A stretch of 8,160 nucleotides of DNA from Candidatus Mcinerneyibacteriota bacterium (GTDB lineage Bacteria > AUK180 > JAQVHJ01): the NCBI GenBank assembly GCA_030630935.1, contig DAOVMD010000121.1, positions 1 through 8,160 on the forward strand, read 5' to 3'. The notes under the pieces were generated by a model. It ran no database searches. It saw only the letters and a list, made by a program, of their open reading frames with translations, and was not told where the DNA came from. Positions 1 through 7,400 of this stretch are shown piece after piece; position 1 is the stretch's first letter; each line of letters opens with the position of its first letter. The translations under genes were made by a program, and so were the position numbers.

Positions 1-103
1 CTTCTTCAGATAAAGTTTTGGCTTTTCCATGGGAATCAACATTATAAGATAACGTTAAAATTCCAACAACTATTGCAATTAAAAAAAGACGATACTTTTT
101 CAT
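1..103 (-). CDS. N-terminus of an exported protein of unknown function (cut by the window edge)
   Basis: Only the first 34 codons are inside the window; the gene continues past base 1. The start is the ATG at 103-101, preceded by an AGGGGA Shine-Dalgarno about six bases upstream. The visible protein begins MKKYRLFLIAIVVGILTLSY, a basic start followed by a hydrophobic stretch of about 14 residues, then polar sequence (NVDSHGKAKTLSEE). This has the form of a Sec signal peptide; no lipobox cysteine is visible, so a secreted or periplasmic protein, or one anchored by an uncleaved helix, fits best. It has its own promoter (170-198), so it is probably not in an operon with the WG-repeat gene upstream. 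The family cannot be recognised from this fragment. Confidence 0.75.
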   Translation of the reverse strand, partial: MKKYRLFLIAIVVGILTLSYNVDSHGKAKTLSEE

Positions 104-169
104 AAACAGTTCCCCTTTTCTTTTTATGTAAAATTTATAAGATTTAAGTTAAACGAACTTACTACATAT

Positions 170-198
170 AGTTTACCATAATCAATTAAAAAAGTCAA
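170..198 (-). promoter_or_regulatory. Sigma-70 promoter of the left-edge exported-protein gene
   Basis: On the minus strand, TTGACT (complement of 193-198) and TAAACT (complement of 170-175) are separated by exactly 17 bp. The -35 matches five of six consensus bases and the -10 four of six. Transcription would start near 163, giving a leader of about 60 nt with no obvious structure. It is the weakest of the four promoters here, but its geometry is identical to the others. Confidence 0.5.
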
Positions 199-245
199 AT
201 CATAATATCCCTGAATCAGAGTAGAAAACATCGATAATTTGTTGT

Positions 246-307
246 AAATCGTGTATAAGGGGTTTTCCCGATGGAAAGAATCGGGATAAACTGCTAGACT
301 CGCAAAA
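246..307. repeat. 62-bp direct repeat, copy 1 (downstream of the WG-repeat gene)
   Basis: This 62-bp block recurs in the same orientation at 1803-1864 with two mismatches (278 G versus A, 299 C versus T) and no gaps; similarity stops at both ends. It contains a hairpin with arms CCCGAT (267-272) and ATCGGG (280-285) and a seven-base loop. The two copies bracket the WG-repeat gene, 1,557 bp apart. It lacks the T run of an intrinsic terminator. A dispersed intergenic repeat is the simplest reading. Confidence 0.85.
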
Positions 308-330
308 TGGGAAGAAATCAATGACATATG

Positions 331-379
331 AAAAAAAGTTGAAATTTGTAAATGGTACTACATTGGTCCACTAAGTACC
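331..379 (-). terminator. Possible weak terminator of the WG-repeat gene
   Basis: Downstream of the WG-repeat stop codon, arms GGTACT and AGTACC (354-359 and 374-379) form a six-base-pair stem with a 14-base loop. On the minus strand a run of seven T follows (complement of 331-337), but about 16 bases after the stem. A small CCC/GGG hairpin lies just before it (about 378-388). The gap and long loop make this a poor match to a Rho-independent terminator. Confidence 0.22.
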
Positions 380-406
380 CTCGCGGGGTTTAAACAGTTT
401 TCGAGT

Positions 407-1618
407 TTAGTCTTCCCAGTACTCAGTTCCATTCTTGTCTATGTACCCCCATTTCCCCTGGTATTTTACATGTGCTAATCCATTATTGAAATCCATTGCA
501 CTCTGATATTTAATAAGGATAACAACTTTACCGTTTTTATCAATGAATCCTATTCTACTATCTCTGTCCACCCATTTTTCTACTCGGGCTCTACCTTCTT
601 TGAAGGAAGAACAACGAAAATAGTCAGAGAGCGGAATAACGACATCCCCTTGTTTATCTATATATCCCCATTTATTATCTTTTCTTACGCAGGCTAAACC
701 TTCTGAAAATGATTTGGCATCATCATATAGAATTGGTATAATAACCTTACCATCCCTGTCTATAAATCCCCATTTTGCTTCCTTCCTATTCCTACCTATT
801 CTAACTGCCGATAATCCTTTACTAAAATCTTCTACATAGCTATATTTAAGAGGTATAACTTGTTTGCCTTTAACATCTATAAATCCCCAGTTACTATCAA
901 ATTTATATCTATCTCCTGTCTGACATAAGTCTTCCCTTCCTGTTGCTAATACCTTAACAGGGATTCTTTCCTCTTTTGGCATCCTAATTCTATGATATTT
1001 TGATATATCAATATTATCTAAGCTATTAGTATTTGACAATCCATTTCTATCGTTGATGTATTTAAAGTTTACCCCATACATTTTTTTATAAATATATTTC
1101 TGACTAACCTTCTTTTCTATTTTCCCTTCAAGAGTTCCCTGATGCCATTTATTACTCTCATCTTTAAGAAAGACTTCATTTTTATCAGATATATATATTT
1201 CTTTATATACCGCTTCAAAAATAAGATTACCATCTTTATCTCTTAATCCCCATAATCCTAATGGACTTCCTGGGCTACCTGGTTTCCCACATCCAGGTTT
1301 ATACCCAGAATTTACTTTATAATAGTTATCTTTGCAGAAATATAAAAAATCATATATAAATGGAATTACAACCTTTCCCTGTCTGTTTATACAACCATAT
1401 CTTCCATTCTTCTTAACTTTCAGCAACTCTCCTCTTACGGGATAAGTTTCACTATACTTACACTCTATCACGATGTTCTTGTCCTTATCACAGAATCCCC
1501 ATTTGTCTCCTTTCCTATACGGAATTAGGTAGGGCAGTTCATCAATCTCCTTGTTCTCACAATAAACAACAGGGAATAAAAGTAGAATTAATAATGTAAT
1601 TAAGATAAGTTTTTTCAT
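407..1618 (-). CDS. Exported WG-repeat (KWG) protein
   Basis: A 403-residue protein with a signal peptide and about eight WG-type repeats; the general pattern is K-W-G-F/Y-I-D-x-x-G-K-x-V-I-P, then Y and a short 'F-x-x-G-L-A-x-V' tail. Repeats start near W40, Y74, W123, W244, W283, W317, I356 and W390, the last being truncated at the C-terminus. Repeats 3 and 4 are separated by about 100 residues without clear repeats, and a G/P-rich insert (about 106-121) sits between repeats 2 and 3. WG repeats are thought to form beta-rich arrays, often in surface or periplasmic proteins, with no defined biochemical role. The N-terminus MKKLILITLLILLLFPVVYC is a signal peptide; C20 could be a lipidation site, but VVYC is a poor lipobox. 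The start at 1618 has AGGAAAG upstream. An in-frame ATG at 1654 (415 residues) has GAGGT and lies nearer the promoter, so it is a real alternative; both retain the signal peptide. Confidence 0.88.
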   Translation of the reverse strand: MKKLILITLLILLLFPVVYCENKEIDELPYLIPYRKGDKWGFCDKDKNIVIECKYSETYPVRGELLKVKKNGRYGCINRQGKVVIPFIYDFLYFCKDNYYKVNSGYKPGCGKPGSPGSPLGLWGLRDKDGNLIFEAVYKEIYISDKNEVFLKDESNKWHQGTLEGKIEKKVSQKYIYKKMYGVNFKYINDRNGLSNTNSLDNIDISKYHRIRMPKEERIPVKVLATGREDLCQTGDRYKFDSNWGFIDVKGKQVIPLKYSYVEDFSKGLSAVRIGRNRKEAKWGFIDRDGKVIIPILYDDAKSFSEGLACVRKDNKWGYIDKQGDVVIPLSDYFRCSSFKEGRARVEKWVDRDSRIGFIDKNGKVVILIKYQSAMDFNNGLAHVKYQGKWGYIDKNGTEYWED

Positions 1619-1682
1619 TTTAACTTTCCTGAAATTTAATAAGGATTTCCTCATATCTATACCTCGATATATCTTCAATATT

Positions 1683-1711
1683 ATTATACTATAATTATTA
1701 TAATTTGTCAA
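1683..1711 (-). promoter_or_regulatory. Consensus sigma-70 promoter of the WG-repeat gene
   Basis: Minus-strand TTGACA (complement of 1706-1711) and TATAAT (complement of 1683-1688) are both perfect consensus boxes with a 17-bp, all-AT-except-one spacer. Transcription would start near 1676, about 21 nt before the ATG at 1654 and about 57 nt before the ATG at 1618. The -35 box includes the TTG at 1711 that could otherwise be mistaken for an upstream start codon. Confidence 0.88.
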
Positions 1712-1802
1712 ATTATATCATTATATGAGGAACAGTAATTAGGGAAGAGGTGTGTAATCTATCTCTTCTGGAGTATAATAAAATATCTCTACGATTACCC
1801 TC

Positions 1803-1864
1803 AAATCGTGTATAAGGGGTTTTCCCGATGGAAAAAATCGGGATAAACTGCTAGATTCGCAAAA
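1803..1864. repeat. 62-bp direct repeat, copy 2 (upstream of the WG-repeat gene)
   Basis: Second copy of the block at 246-307: same orientation, 60 of 62 bases identical, no gaps. The internal hairpin CCCGAT (1824-1829) / ATCGGG (1837-1842) is intact, and both mismatches leave the stem untouched, one falling in the loop. It ends about 90 bp upstream of the WG-repeat promoter, so it is unlikely to be part of that promoter. Confidence 0.85.
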
Positions 1865-2085
1865 GGTGACCCATAGAAAAGAATAATTAAGAAATAAAAC
1901 TACAAACTAACTATTTGTAATAGATATGAATATAAAGTAGCATAAGTAGATATATGCAACCCATTCTTAAATTATCAATGGTTATTGGCAAAATAAAAGG
2001 AGACCGGTAAATGGTTGATTTTTATGAATACAATTCAATATTAATATACATAGATTATTAAAAAAGACCATTTTGATTTTATTTT

Positions 2086-2119
2086 TTATCCCGTAGGGAT
2101 AATTGTCCTTACAGGACAA
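2086..2119. repeat. Two adjacent 7-bp hairpins with three-base loops
   Basis: Two perfect inverted repeats stand back to back with no base between them. The first has arms TTATCCC (2086-2092) and GGGATAA (2096-2102) around loop GTA. The second has arms TTGTCCT (2103-2109) and AGGACAA (2113-2119) around loop TAC, the reverse complement of the first loop. CCCGTAGGG-type hairpins are, from memory, common intergenic repeats in Bacteroidota and related phyla. No T run follows on the minus strand, so a plain intrinsic terminator of tdk is not supported. Confidence 0.7.
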
Positions 2120-2153
2120 ATATTGAAATTAAAAATATCGCAAGCTCATATAA

Positions 2154-2204
2154 CTCTGTTTTCTGTTCTCTATTCTCTGTTCTCTGATAAAGCAACGGAG
2201 TTGC
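2154..2204. repeat. Heptamer repeat plus hairpin, copy A
   Basis: About 4.7 units of a CTCTGTT heptamer with point variants (2154-2186) lead into ATAAA and a hairpin GCAAC-GGA-GTTGC (2192-2204). The last 30 bases (2175-2204) are identical to 2389-2418 in copy B. The shared order of heptamers then hairpin shows that the whole composite is the repeated unit. Confidence 0.75.
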
Positions 2205-2370
2205 ATAAGATACGATTCTTATGATAACAATAAAAAAGAAAGTATTTATTAAAGGTTTATAGTTTTATTTATAATATCAGATGAGTGTTTAAATTCTTTT
2301 GGTCAGAGTGAAGGCTCTGGACGTTTCGCTAGATCTTCGATGCGCCACCTACTGTTACCTATAAAACGAC

Positions 2371-2423
2371 TGTTCTCTGCTCTCTGCTCTCTGTTCTCTG
2401 ATAAAGCAACGGAGTTGCTTTAT
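2371..2423. repeat. Heptamer repeat plus hairpin, copy B, overlapping the tdk stop codon
   Basis: Heptamers of the CTCTGTT/CTCTGCT type (2371-2400) run into a perfect inverted repeat: arms ATAAAGCAAC (2401-2410) and GTTGCTTTAT (2414-2423) around loop GGA. Its right arm contains the tdk stop codon (2420-2422). On the tdk transcript this would be a 10-bp hairpin at the 3' end, but the sequence after it is purine-rich rather than U-rich, so it could protect the mRNA end or assist termination rather than be a standard terminator. Confidence 0.75.
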
Positions 2424-2986
2424 ATCGGTTTGAAGCATTTTCTGCATCGTGGTTCATATGCGTCCATTGCTCCTACCAAAACTCTTTCATCACTTTTAAT
2501 AAGCCTCTGTGATTTATTTGCAGGAGCCCCGCATTTGACACAAATTGCGAGAGTCTTTGTAATATATTCAGCGATTGCTAAAAGTTGTGGGATAGGTTCA
2601 AATGGTTTCCCGAGATAATCCTGGTCCAGACCTGCAATAACAATTCGTTTTCCACTATCAGCAAGTTTATCAGCAATTCCCACTAATTTTAAATCAAAGA
2701 ATTGTGCTTCATCTATTCCAATGACCTGTGTATCATCATCTAATTTATCCCAGATTTCTTCGATTTTATTTAATTGAATACTTGATAGTTTAGTTTGATT
2801 ATGAGAAACGATATAAGCTTCGTCATACCTATCATCAATGGCCGGTTTAAATACTTGAACTTTCTGTTTTGCTATCATAGCACGTCTTAATCGTCTAATT
2901 AATTCCTCACTCTTTCCTGAGAACATGCTTCCACATATTACTTCTATCCAACCGGTTTCATTACTTTTTTCCGGAAATAAATACAT
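2420..2986 (-). CDS. tdk: Thymidine kinase, type II
   Basis: Phosphorylates thymidine to dTMP with ATP in the cytosol, feeding the dTTP salvage pathway. At 188 residues it is close to the usual 190-205 for bacterial type II enzymes and looks complete. The P-loop is GSMFSGKS (19-26). Walker B, IDEAQFF (91-97), includes E93, matching the family's catalytic base. [11 protein letters not shown] (119-129) is typical of the substrate-binding region. A structural zinc site is expected from C149/C152 and C181/C184 (CVKC and CRKC), and the lasso region precedes them in [11 protein letters not shown]. The ATG at 2986 is fixed by an AGGAGGG Shine-Dalgarno five bases upstream. It is the second gene of a unit with the response regulator, 11 nt after that gene's stop, so it is probably transcribed from the promoter at 4396-4424 and translated in coupling. 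Its stop codon lies in a repeat hairpin. Confidence 0.97.
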   Translation of the reverse strand: MYLFPEKSNETGWIEVICGSMFSGKSEELIRRLRRAMIAKQKVQVFKPAIDDRYDEAYIVSHNQTKLSSIQLNKIEEIWDKLDDDTQVIGIDEAQFFDLKLVGIADKLADSGKRIVIAGLDQDYLGKPFEPIPQLLAIAEYITKTLAICVKCGAPANKSQRLIKSDERVLVGAMDAYEPRCRKCFKPI

Positions 2987-2991
2987 GTCAT

Positions 2992-2998
2992 CCCTCCT
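2992..2998 (-). promoter_or_regulatory. Ribosome-binding site of tdk, overlapping the regulator stop codon
   Basis: Minus-strand AGGAGGG begins with the second base of the response-regulator stop (TAAGGAGGG) and ends five bases before the tdk ATG. Ribosomes finishing the upstream gene would uncover or reuse this site, which supports a bicistronic mRNA and fixes the tdk start. Confidence 0.8.
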
Positions 2999-4350
2999 TA
3001 ATCAATATTATTTTTTTTTAATTTTCGGATTAACGTTGTTCTACCTATTCCGAGAATATTGGCCGTTTTGGTTTTATTTCGATTATTTTGAAAATAAGTT
3101 CTAGTTATAATATCTTTTTCAAATTCTTCAAGAGTTTTCCCTTCAAAATTCCAATTCTTAAACTCAGCTTCAGAAGTTTCTCCTGAATTAAATTTTAAAG
3201 AAATCTCATCGGGTGTTATCATCGGTTTATCTATTACAATTACAATACTTTCAATTAAATTTTTCAGTTCCCGGATATTCCCGGGCCAATTATAAATCTT
3301 TAACTTTTCAATTGCTTCTTTTGAAAAACATTCTATCTTCTTTTTATACTGTTTCGAAAACTCCTTCAGATAATGCACAGCAATTAAGGGGATATCATTT
3401 ATTCTCTCTCTTAGAGGTGGGAGAAAAATCTCAAATACTTTTAATCGGTAATAAAAATCTTCGCGGAACTGTCCAGCTTGAACTTCATCTTCAAGATTTT
3501 TATTTGTTGCGGTAATTAAACGGACATCTACTGAAATAACTCGATTACCGCCAAGTCGCATGAATTCCTTCTGCTCTAAAAACCGTAATAGTTTAACTTG
3601 CGTAAAGAGACTTAGTTCGCCAATCTCATCAAGAAATAGAGTTCCTTTATTTGCGAGTTCAACTTTACCCATCTTTCTGGAAGTTGCACCTGTGAAAGCT
3701 CCTTTCTCATACCCGAATAGCTCTGATTCCAGCAAGTTCTCCGGCAGTGCTCCACAATTAATTGCGAGGAATGAATTGTTTTTTCTATTTGAATTAAAGT
3801 GAATTGCTTTTGCGATTAGTTCCTTCCCGGTTCCGGATTCACCTGTAACTAAAACAGTTGCATTGGTTTCACTTACTTGTTTAACTTTTTCAAAAACCTT
3901 TAACATATTTGGGGAACGTGCGATAATATTATCAAACCCATATTTTTCACTAAGTTGAAACTTTAGGTCTTTGATTTCATCTGTTAATTTTTTCTGTTGG
4001 AAAGCCCGTTCAATTACAATCTTCAACTCATCAATATCAAGGGGTTTTGTGAGATAATCAAAAGCTCCTGATTTCATTGCGTTAACTGCTGAAGTTATGG
4101 AGCCATATCCGGTAACAATTATAACTGTGATATTAGAATCCTGCTTTTTTACAATCTTCAATAAATCAACCCCGGTTGAATCAGGTAATTTGAGGTCGGT
4201 AATAATTAAATCAATCTTATTTAACTTAAGGATTTGAAAAGCTTCAGCGGCAGTGGTGGTAAAGTATAATTCGTACTCATCTCCAAGAGTATTCTTGATT
4301 AAGTCAATCGTATCTTTCAGGTCTTCAATTATTAAAATTCGATGTATCAT
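2998..4350 (-). CDS. Sigma-54-dependent response regulator, NtrC/AtoC type
   Basis: A 450-residue transcription activator with the classic three-domain order. Receiver domain (about 1-120): acidic E9/D10, phosphoacceptor D52 in [10 protein letters not shown]80 and K102. AAA+ domain (about 140-375): Walker A GESGTGKE (170-177), the sigma-54 contact loop GAFTGA (217-222), Walker B FLDEIGE (239-245, D241/E242), PPLRER (311-316) and NWPGNIREL (354-362). C-terminal Fis-type helix-turn-helix (about 405-448), ending in [15 protein letters not shown]. All catalytic and contact residues appear intact, so it should hydrolyse ATP and remodel RNA polymerase-sigma-54 when its receiver is phosphorylated by a sensor kinase. 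No kinase gene is in the window, so the signal and targets are unknown. It has its own near-consensus promoter and is followed at once by tdk. The Shine-Dalgarno before 4350 is weak (GGAAG about ten bases away). Specific names such as NtrC, AtoC or ZraR cannot be assigned. Confidence 0.96.
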   Translation of the reverse strand: MIHRILIIEDLKDTIDLIKNTLGDEYELYFTTTAAEAFQILKLNKIDLIITDLKLPDSTGVDLLKIVKKQDSNITVIIVTGYGSITSAVNAMKSGAFDYLTKPLDIDELKIVIERAFQQKKLTDEIKDLKFQLSEKYGFDNIIARSPNMLKVFEKVKQVSETNATVLVTGESGTGKELIAKAIHFNSNRKNNSFLAINCGALPENLLESELFGYEKGAFTGATSRKMGKVELANKGTLFLDEIGELSLFTQVKLLRFLEQKEFMRLGGNRVISVDVRLITATNKNLEDEVQAGQFREDFYYRLKVFEIFLPPLRERINDIPLIAVHYLKEFSKQYKKKIECFSKEAIEKLKIYNWPGNIRELKNLIESIVIVIDKPMITPDEISLKFNSGETSEAEFKNWNFEGKTLEEFEKDIITRTYFQNNRNKTKTANILGIGRTTLIRKLKKNNID

Positions 4351-4395
4351 AGCTCTTTATCTTCCGATATATTTTTTAAAAATTACTTTCATTTA

Positions 4396-4424
4396 ATTCT
4401 ATCATAACATATTTTTTTTGTCAA
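4396..4424 (-). promoter_or_regulatory. Sigma-70 promoter of the response regulator-tdk unit
   Basis: Minus-strand TTGACA (complement of 4419-4424) and TAGAAT (complement of 4396-4401) are 17 bp apart; eleven of twelve box bases match consensus. Transcription would start near 4389, leaving a leader of about 39 nt. The -35 box begins only 15 bases after the dnaE stop codon, and no terminator hairpin is visible between them, so dnaE transcripts could read through into this unit. Confidence 0.8.
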
Positions 4425-4439
4425 GAAGAATCTGAAATG

Positions 4440-7400
4440 TTAAATTTTCTGATTGAATAGAATTTTATCTTCACCGACCAGCATGGTCAGGCCACTCAGG
4501 AGTTTCTTTGTGATGCTTACATTTAATTTTGAATGCGGTCTAATTATAATCTCACCGATTTTTTCAGAATTAATATGAAGATAAATAGGAATATGTCCTG
4601 GTGAACCTTCGATAATATCGCGGAGTTTTTTCAGAAATAATTCTTCGAGTCCAATAGAATTAAGTTTAATATGTATTTTTTTTGTTAATTTTTTCCTCGC
4701 CTGATCCATTGGGAAGACAGATTTGATAATTAATTGATGTTCGCCGCGTTTTGTGTCAATCCGCCCAATTACCAAAAGAACTTTTCCGATATCGAGATAT
4801 TTTTCATTTTGAGAAACTGCCGGTTCCCAGATATTATAATAAATTCTCCCGGTCATATCTTCAAAAACACCTTTCATCATTTTTTTAAAATCATTTCTTG
4901 TTTTTCCTTCGTTCATTGTTTCAAATAGACCTACCGTAACAACTGAAGCACTATCTCCCAAATTTCTAATCTCTGATATAGCAGTCAAGTGATAATCATC
5001 AATGATTTTCTGGTATTTTTCGATAGGGTGTCCTGTAATATATAAACCCATCAATTCCTTTTCATATCTCAAACGTTCAATCTCATCCATCTCTTCAATA
5101 TCCGGATACTTAATAAACTCCTCATCAAAATCAGTAGTTGACCCGTCATTAGATGAGAAGAGAGAGAACTGTCCAATCTTCCTTTCATTATTCCTTCTCA
5201 AGGCTTCCTTAACTGCTTGTTCAAGAACTTTCATTAACTGGTTCCTATAAATTTTCAATGAATCCAGTGCCCCACAAAGAATTAAACTCTCAAGATTTTT
5301 CTTATTTACAGAACTAAGGTTAATTCTTTCCAGGAAATCCAATAAGGTTTTATATTCTCCGTGTGCTTCCCGTTCAGCAATAATATTACTTATTGCAGCA
5401 CTGCCAACATTTTTAATTGCTCCGAGACCAAATCTAATGTTCTTATCTACAACAACAAATTCATTCTCACTATAATTTATATCAGGAGGTAATACTTTAA
5501 TCCCCAATTTCCGGCAATCTTTAATATATTCGACGACTTTATCTTTATTCCCTTCAACAGTCATTAATGCAGCCATGAAGTATGCGGGATAATGAGCTTT
5601 TAAATAAGCAGTTTGATATGCAATAAATGCATAAGCTGCACTGTGACTCTTATTAAAACCGTATCCTGCAAAATGTTCCATTAATTTAAAAACATCTTCT
5701 GCTTTAGAATCGGGGATTTTCTTTTTCCTTGCACCATCAATGAAACGCTCATGCTGTTTAGCCATTTCACTAGCTTTCTTCTTTCCCATTGCCCTACGCA
5801 GCAGGTCTGCTTCACCTAAACTATAACCACCCATAACATTTGAAATCTGCATTACCTGTTCCTGGTAAACGATTACTCCATAAGTATCCTTTAAAATAGG
5901 TTCAAGGCTTTTATGGGGATATTGAATCGTTGTCTTCCCGTGTTTTCTACTTATAAAATCGTCTATCATTCCACTACCAAGTGGTCCAGGTCGATATAAT
6001 GCAATCAGTGCGCAAACATCCTCAATATTATCAGGATTTAACTTCTTGAAAAGATCTTTCATCCCACCACCATAACCACCACCATCTAACTGGAAAACCC
6101 CTGCTGCTTCACCGGAAGAGAATAATTTAAATGTCTTTTTATCATCATATTGAATTCTATTTATATCAAAATCAGGGTCGATGTTTTTCTTAACTGCTTT
6201 ACAACATTTATGTATAACTGTTAAAGTTTTTAAGCCTAATAGATCCCATTTTACAAGGCCAACCTTCTCTATGAAATCTTTATCAAATTGAGTGACGAGC
6301 TCACCTTTTTTGCCAATGAAACATGGGACAGTTTCAGTAATGTCATCCTTTGAAATTACAATTCCGGAAGCATGAATACTAATATGACGGGCAGACCCGT
6401 GAATTGCAACTGCTGCATCAAATAATTCCTTGTATTTTTCCCCATTTGCAGCTTGGCGTAACTTAGATTCTTTCTTGAAGGCTTCTTCAAAAGTTCTTAC
6501 CATATCAGGAACTAATTTACTGATTCGGTCTACTTCTGCAAGTGGAATATCAAGAGCCCTACCAACATCACGAATAGAAGCTTTTGGACCCATTTTACTG
6601 ATTGTTGCAATTTGAGCAACGTGTTCAAAACCATATTTCTCTCTTAAGTATTCTAAAACTCTTTCTCTTTCTTCATAACAGATATCAATATCAATATCCG
6701 GCAACCCGACTCTGTGAGGGTTTAGAAATCGTTCAAATAACAAGCCAAATTCAATCGGGTCAACCATAGTGATTCCAAGTAAATATGAGACTAAACTCCC
6801 TGCTGCTGAACCCCTGCCGGGGCCAATTGGAATGTCATTGCTTTTTGCCCAGTTTACAAAATCTTGGACAATTAAAAAATATTGAGGGAACTTCATCTTC
6901 GCAATTATTTTTAACTCGTGTTTCAAGCGCTCACGGTAAACTTCTTTATTGGGTTTAGTCGCGATCAATTGCTCAAATCCAATTTCGCAAAGGTCTTCAA
7001 AATAATCTTCAATTAAAGTTATTTTTTTATTCTTTTGTTTGTATTCAGAAGGTACTTCAAAATTCGGCATGACATAGTTATTAAGGTAATCTGTTGAGAT
7101 TTCAACATTACATTTCTCCGCAATTTTAACAGTATTTTTAAGGGCATAAGGTATATCCCCAAAAAGCTCTTCCATTTCCTGATATGATTTTAAATAGAAT
7201 TCGTCACTCCCATATTTGAACCGGTCTTCATCTTCGACTTTACTATTTGTCTGAATACAAAGCATAATATCATGAAATCTGGCATCTTTCCGGGTTAAAT
7301 AATGGGCGTCATTTGTTGCAACGACAGGGATATCTAATTGTTTCGAGATTTTTAATAATCCATCATTTATCTCTTTTTGATCCTCAAGTGAATGATACAT

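Larger units (their letters stand above)
1865..2419. other. Gene-free, repeat-rich intergenic region downstream of tdk
   Basis: No open reading frame here looks like a gene on either strand. The stretch holds two adjacent hairpins (2086-2119), two copies of a heptamer-plus-hairpin repeat (2154-2204 and 2371-2423), a small CATAAGA/TCTTATG inverted repeat (2204-2223) and an imperfect hairpin at 2302-2322 in a locally GC-richer patch. A 16-codon micro-ORF with a good ribosome-binding site lies at 2011-2061 on the plus strand, without family support. From 1865 to about 1990 I see only AT-rich sequence with no recognisable signal. Confidence 0.7.

Noticed and set aside
124-327. Minus-strand frame of 67 codons across the first 62-bp repeat
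   Set aside because: It runs through the repeat and the promoter of the left-edge gene, lacks a good ribosome-binding site and resembles no family.
1619-1711. Upstream TTG start that would extend the WG-repeat protein to 434 residues
   Set aside because: The TTG is part of the -35 box of a perfect promoter, it has no Shine-Dalgarno, and the extension would put about 31 residues before a normal signal peptide.
2154-2423. Possible CRISPR array
   Set aside because: The repeated units are seven-base heptamers without spacers, and there are only two copies of the larger element; no cas gene is present.
2340-2618. Plus-strand frame of 92 codons
   Set aside because: It lies mostly antisense to the well-supported tdk gene and begins in the heptamer repeat.
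3213-3802. Plus-strand frames opposite the response regulator
   Set aside because: They are antisense shadows of a gene with all its catalytic motifs intact.
4425-4439. Terminator after dnaE
   Set aside because: There are only 15 bases before the next -35 box and no inverted repeat; the A/T run belongs to the promoter spacer.
1712-4439. Sigma-54 (-24/-12) promoter as a target of the response regulator
   Set aside because: By eye no TGGCAC-N5-TTGC-like pair with correct spacing occurs in the intergenic regions; a TTGGCA at about 1985 has no matching -12 element.
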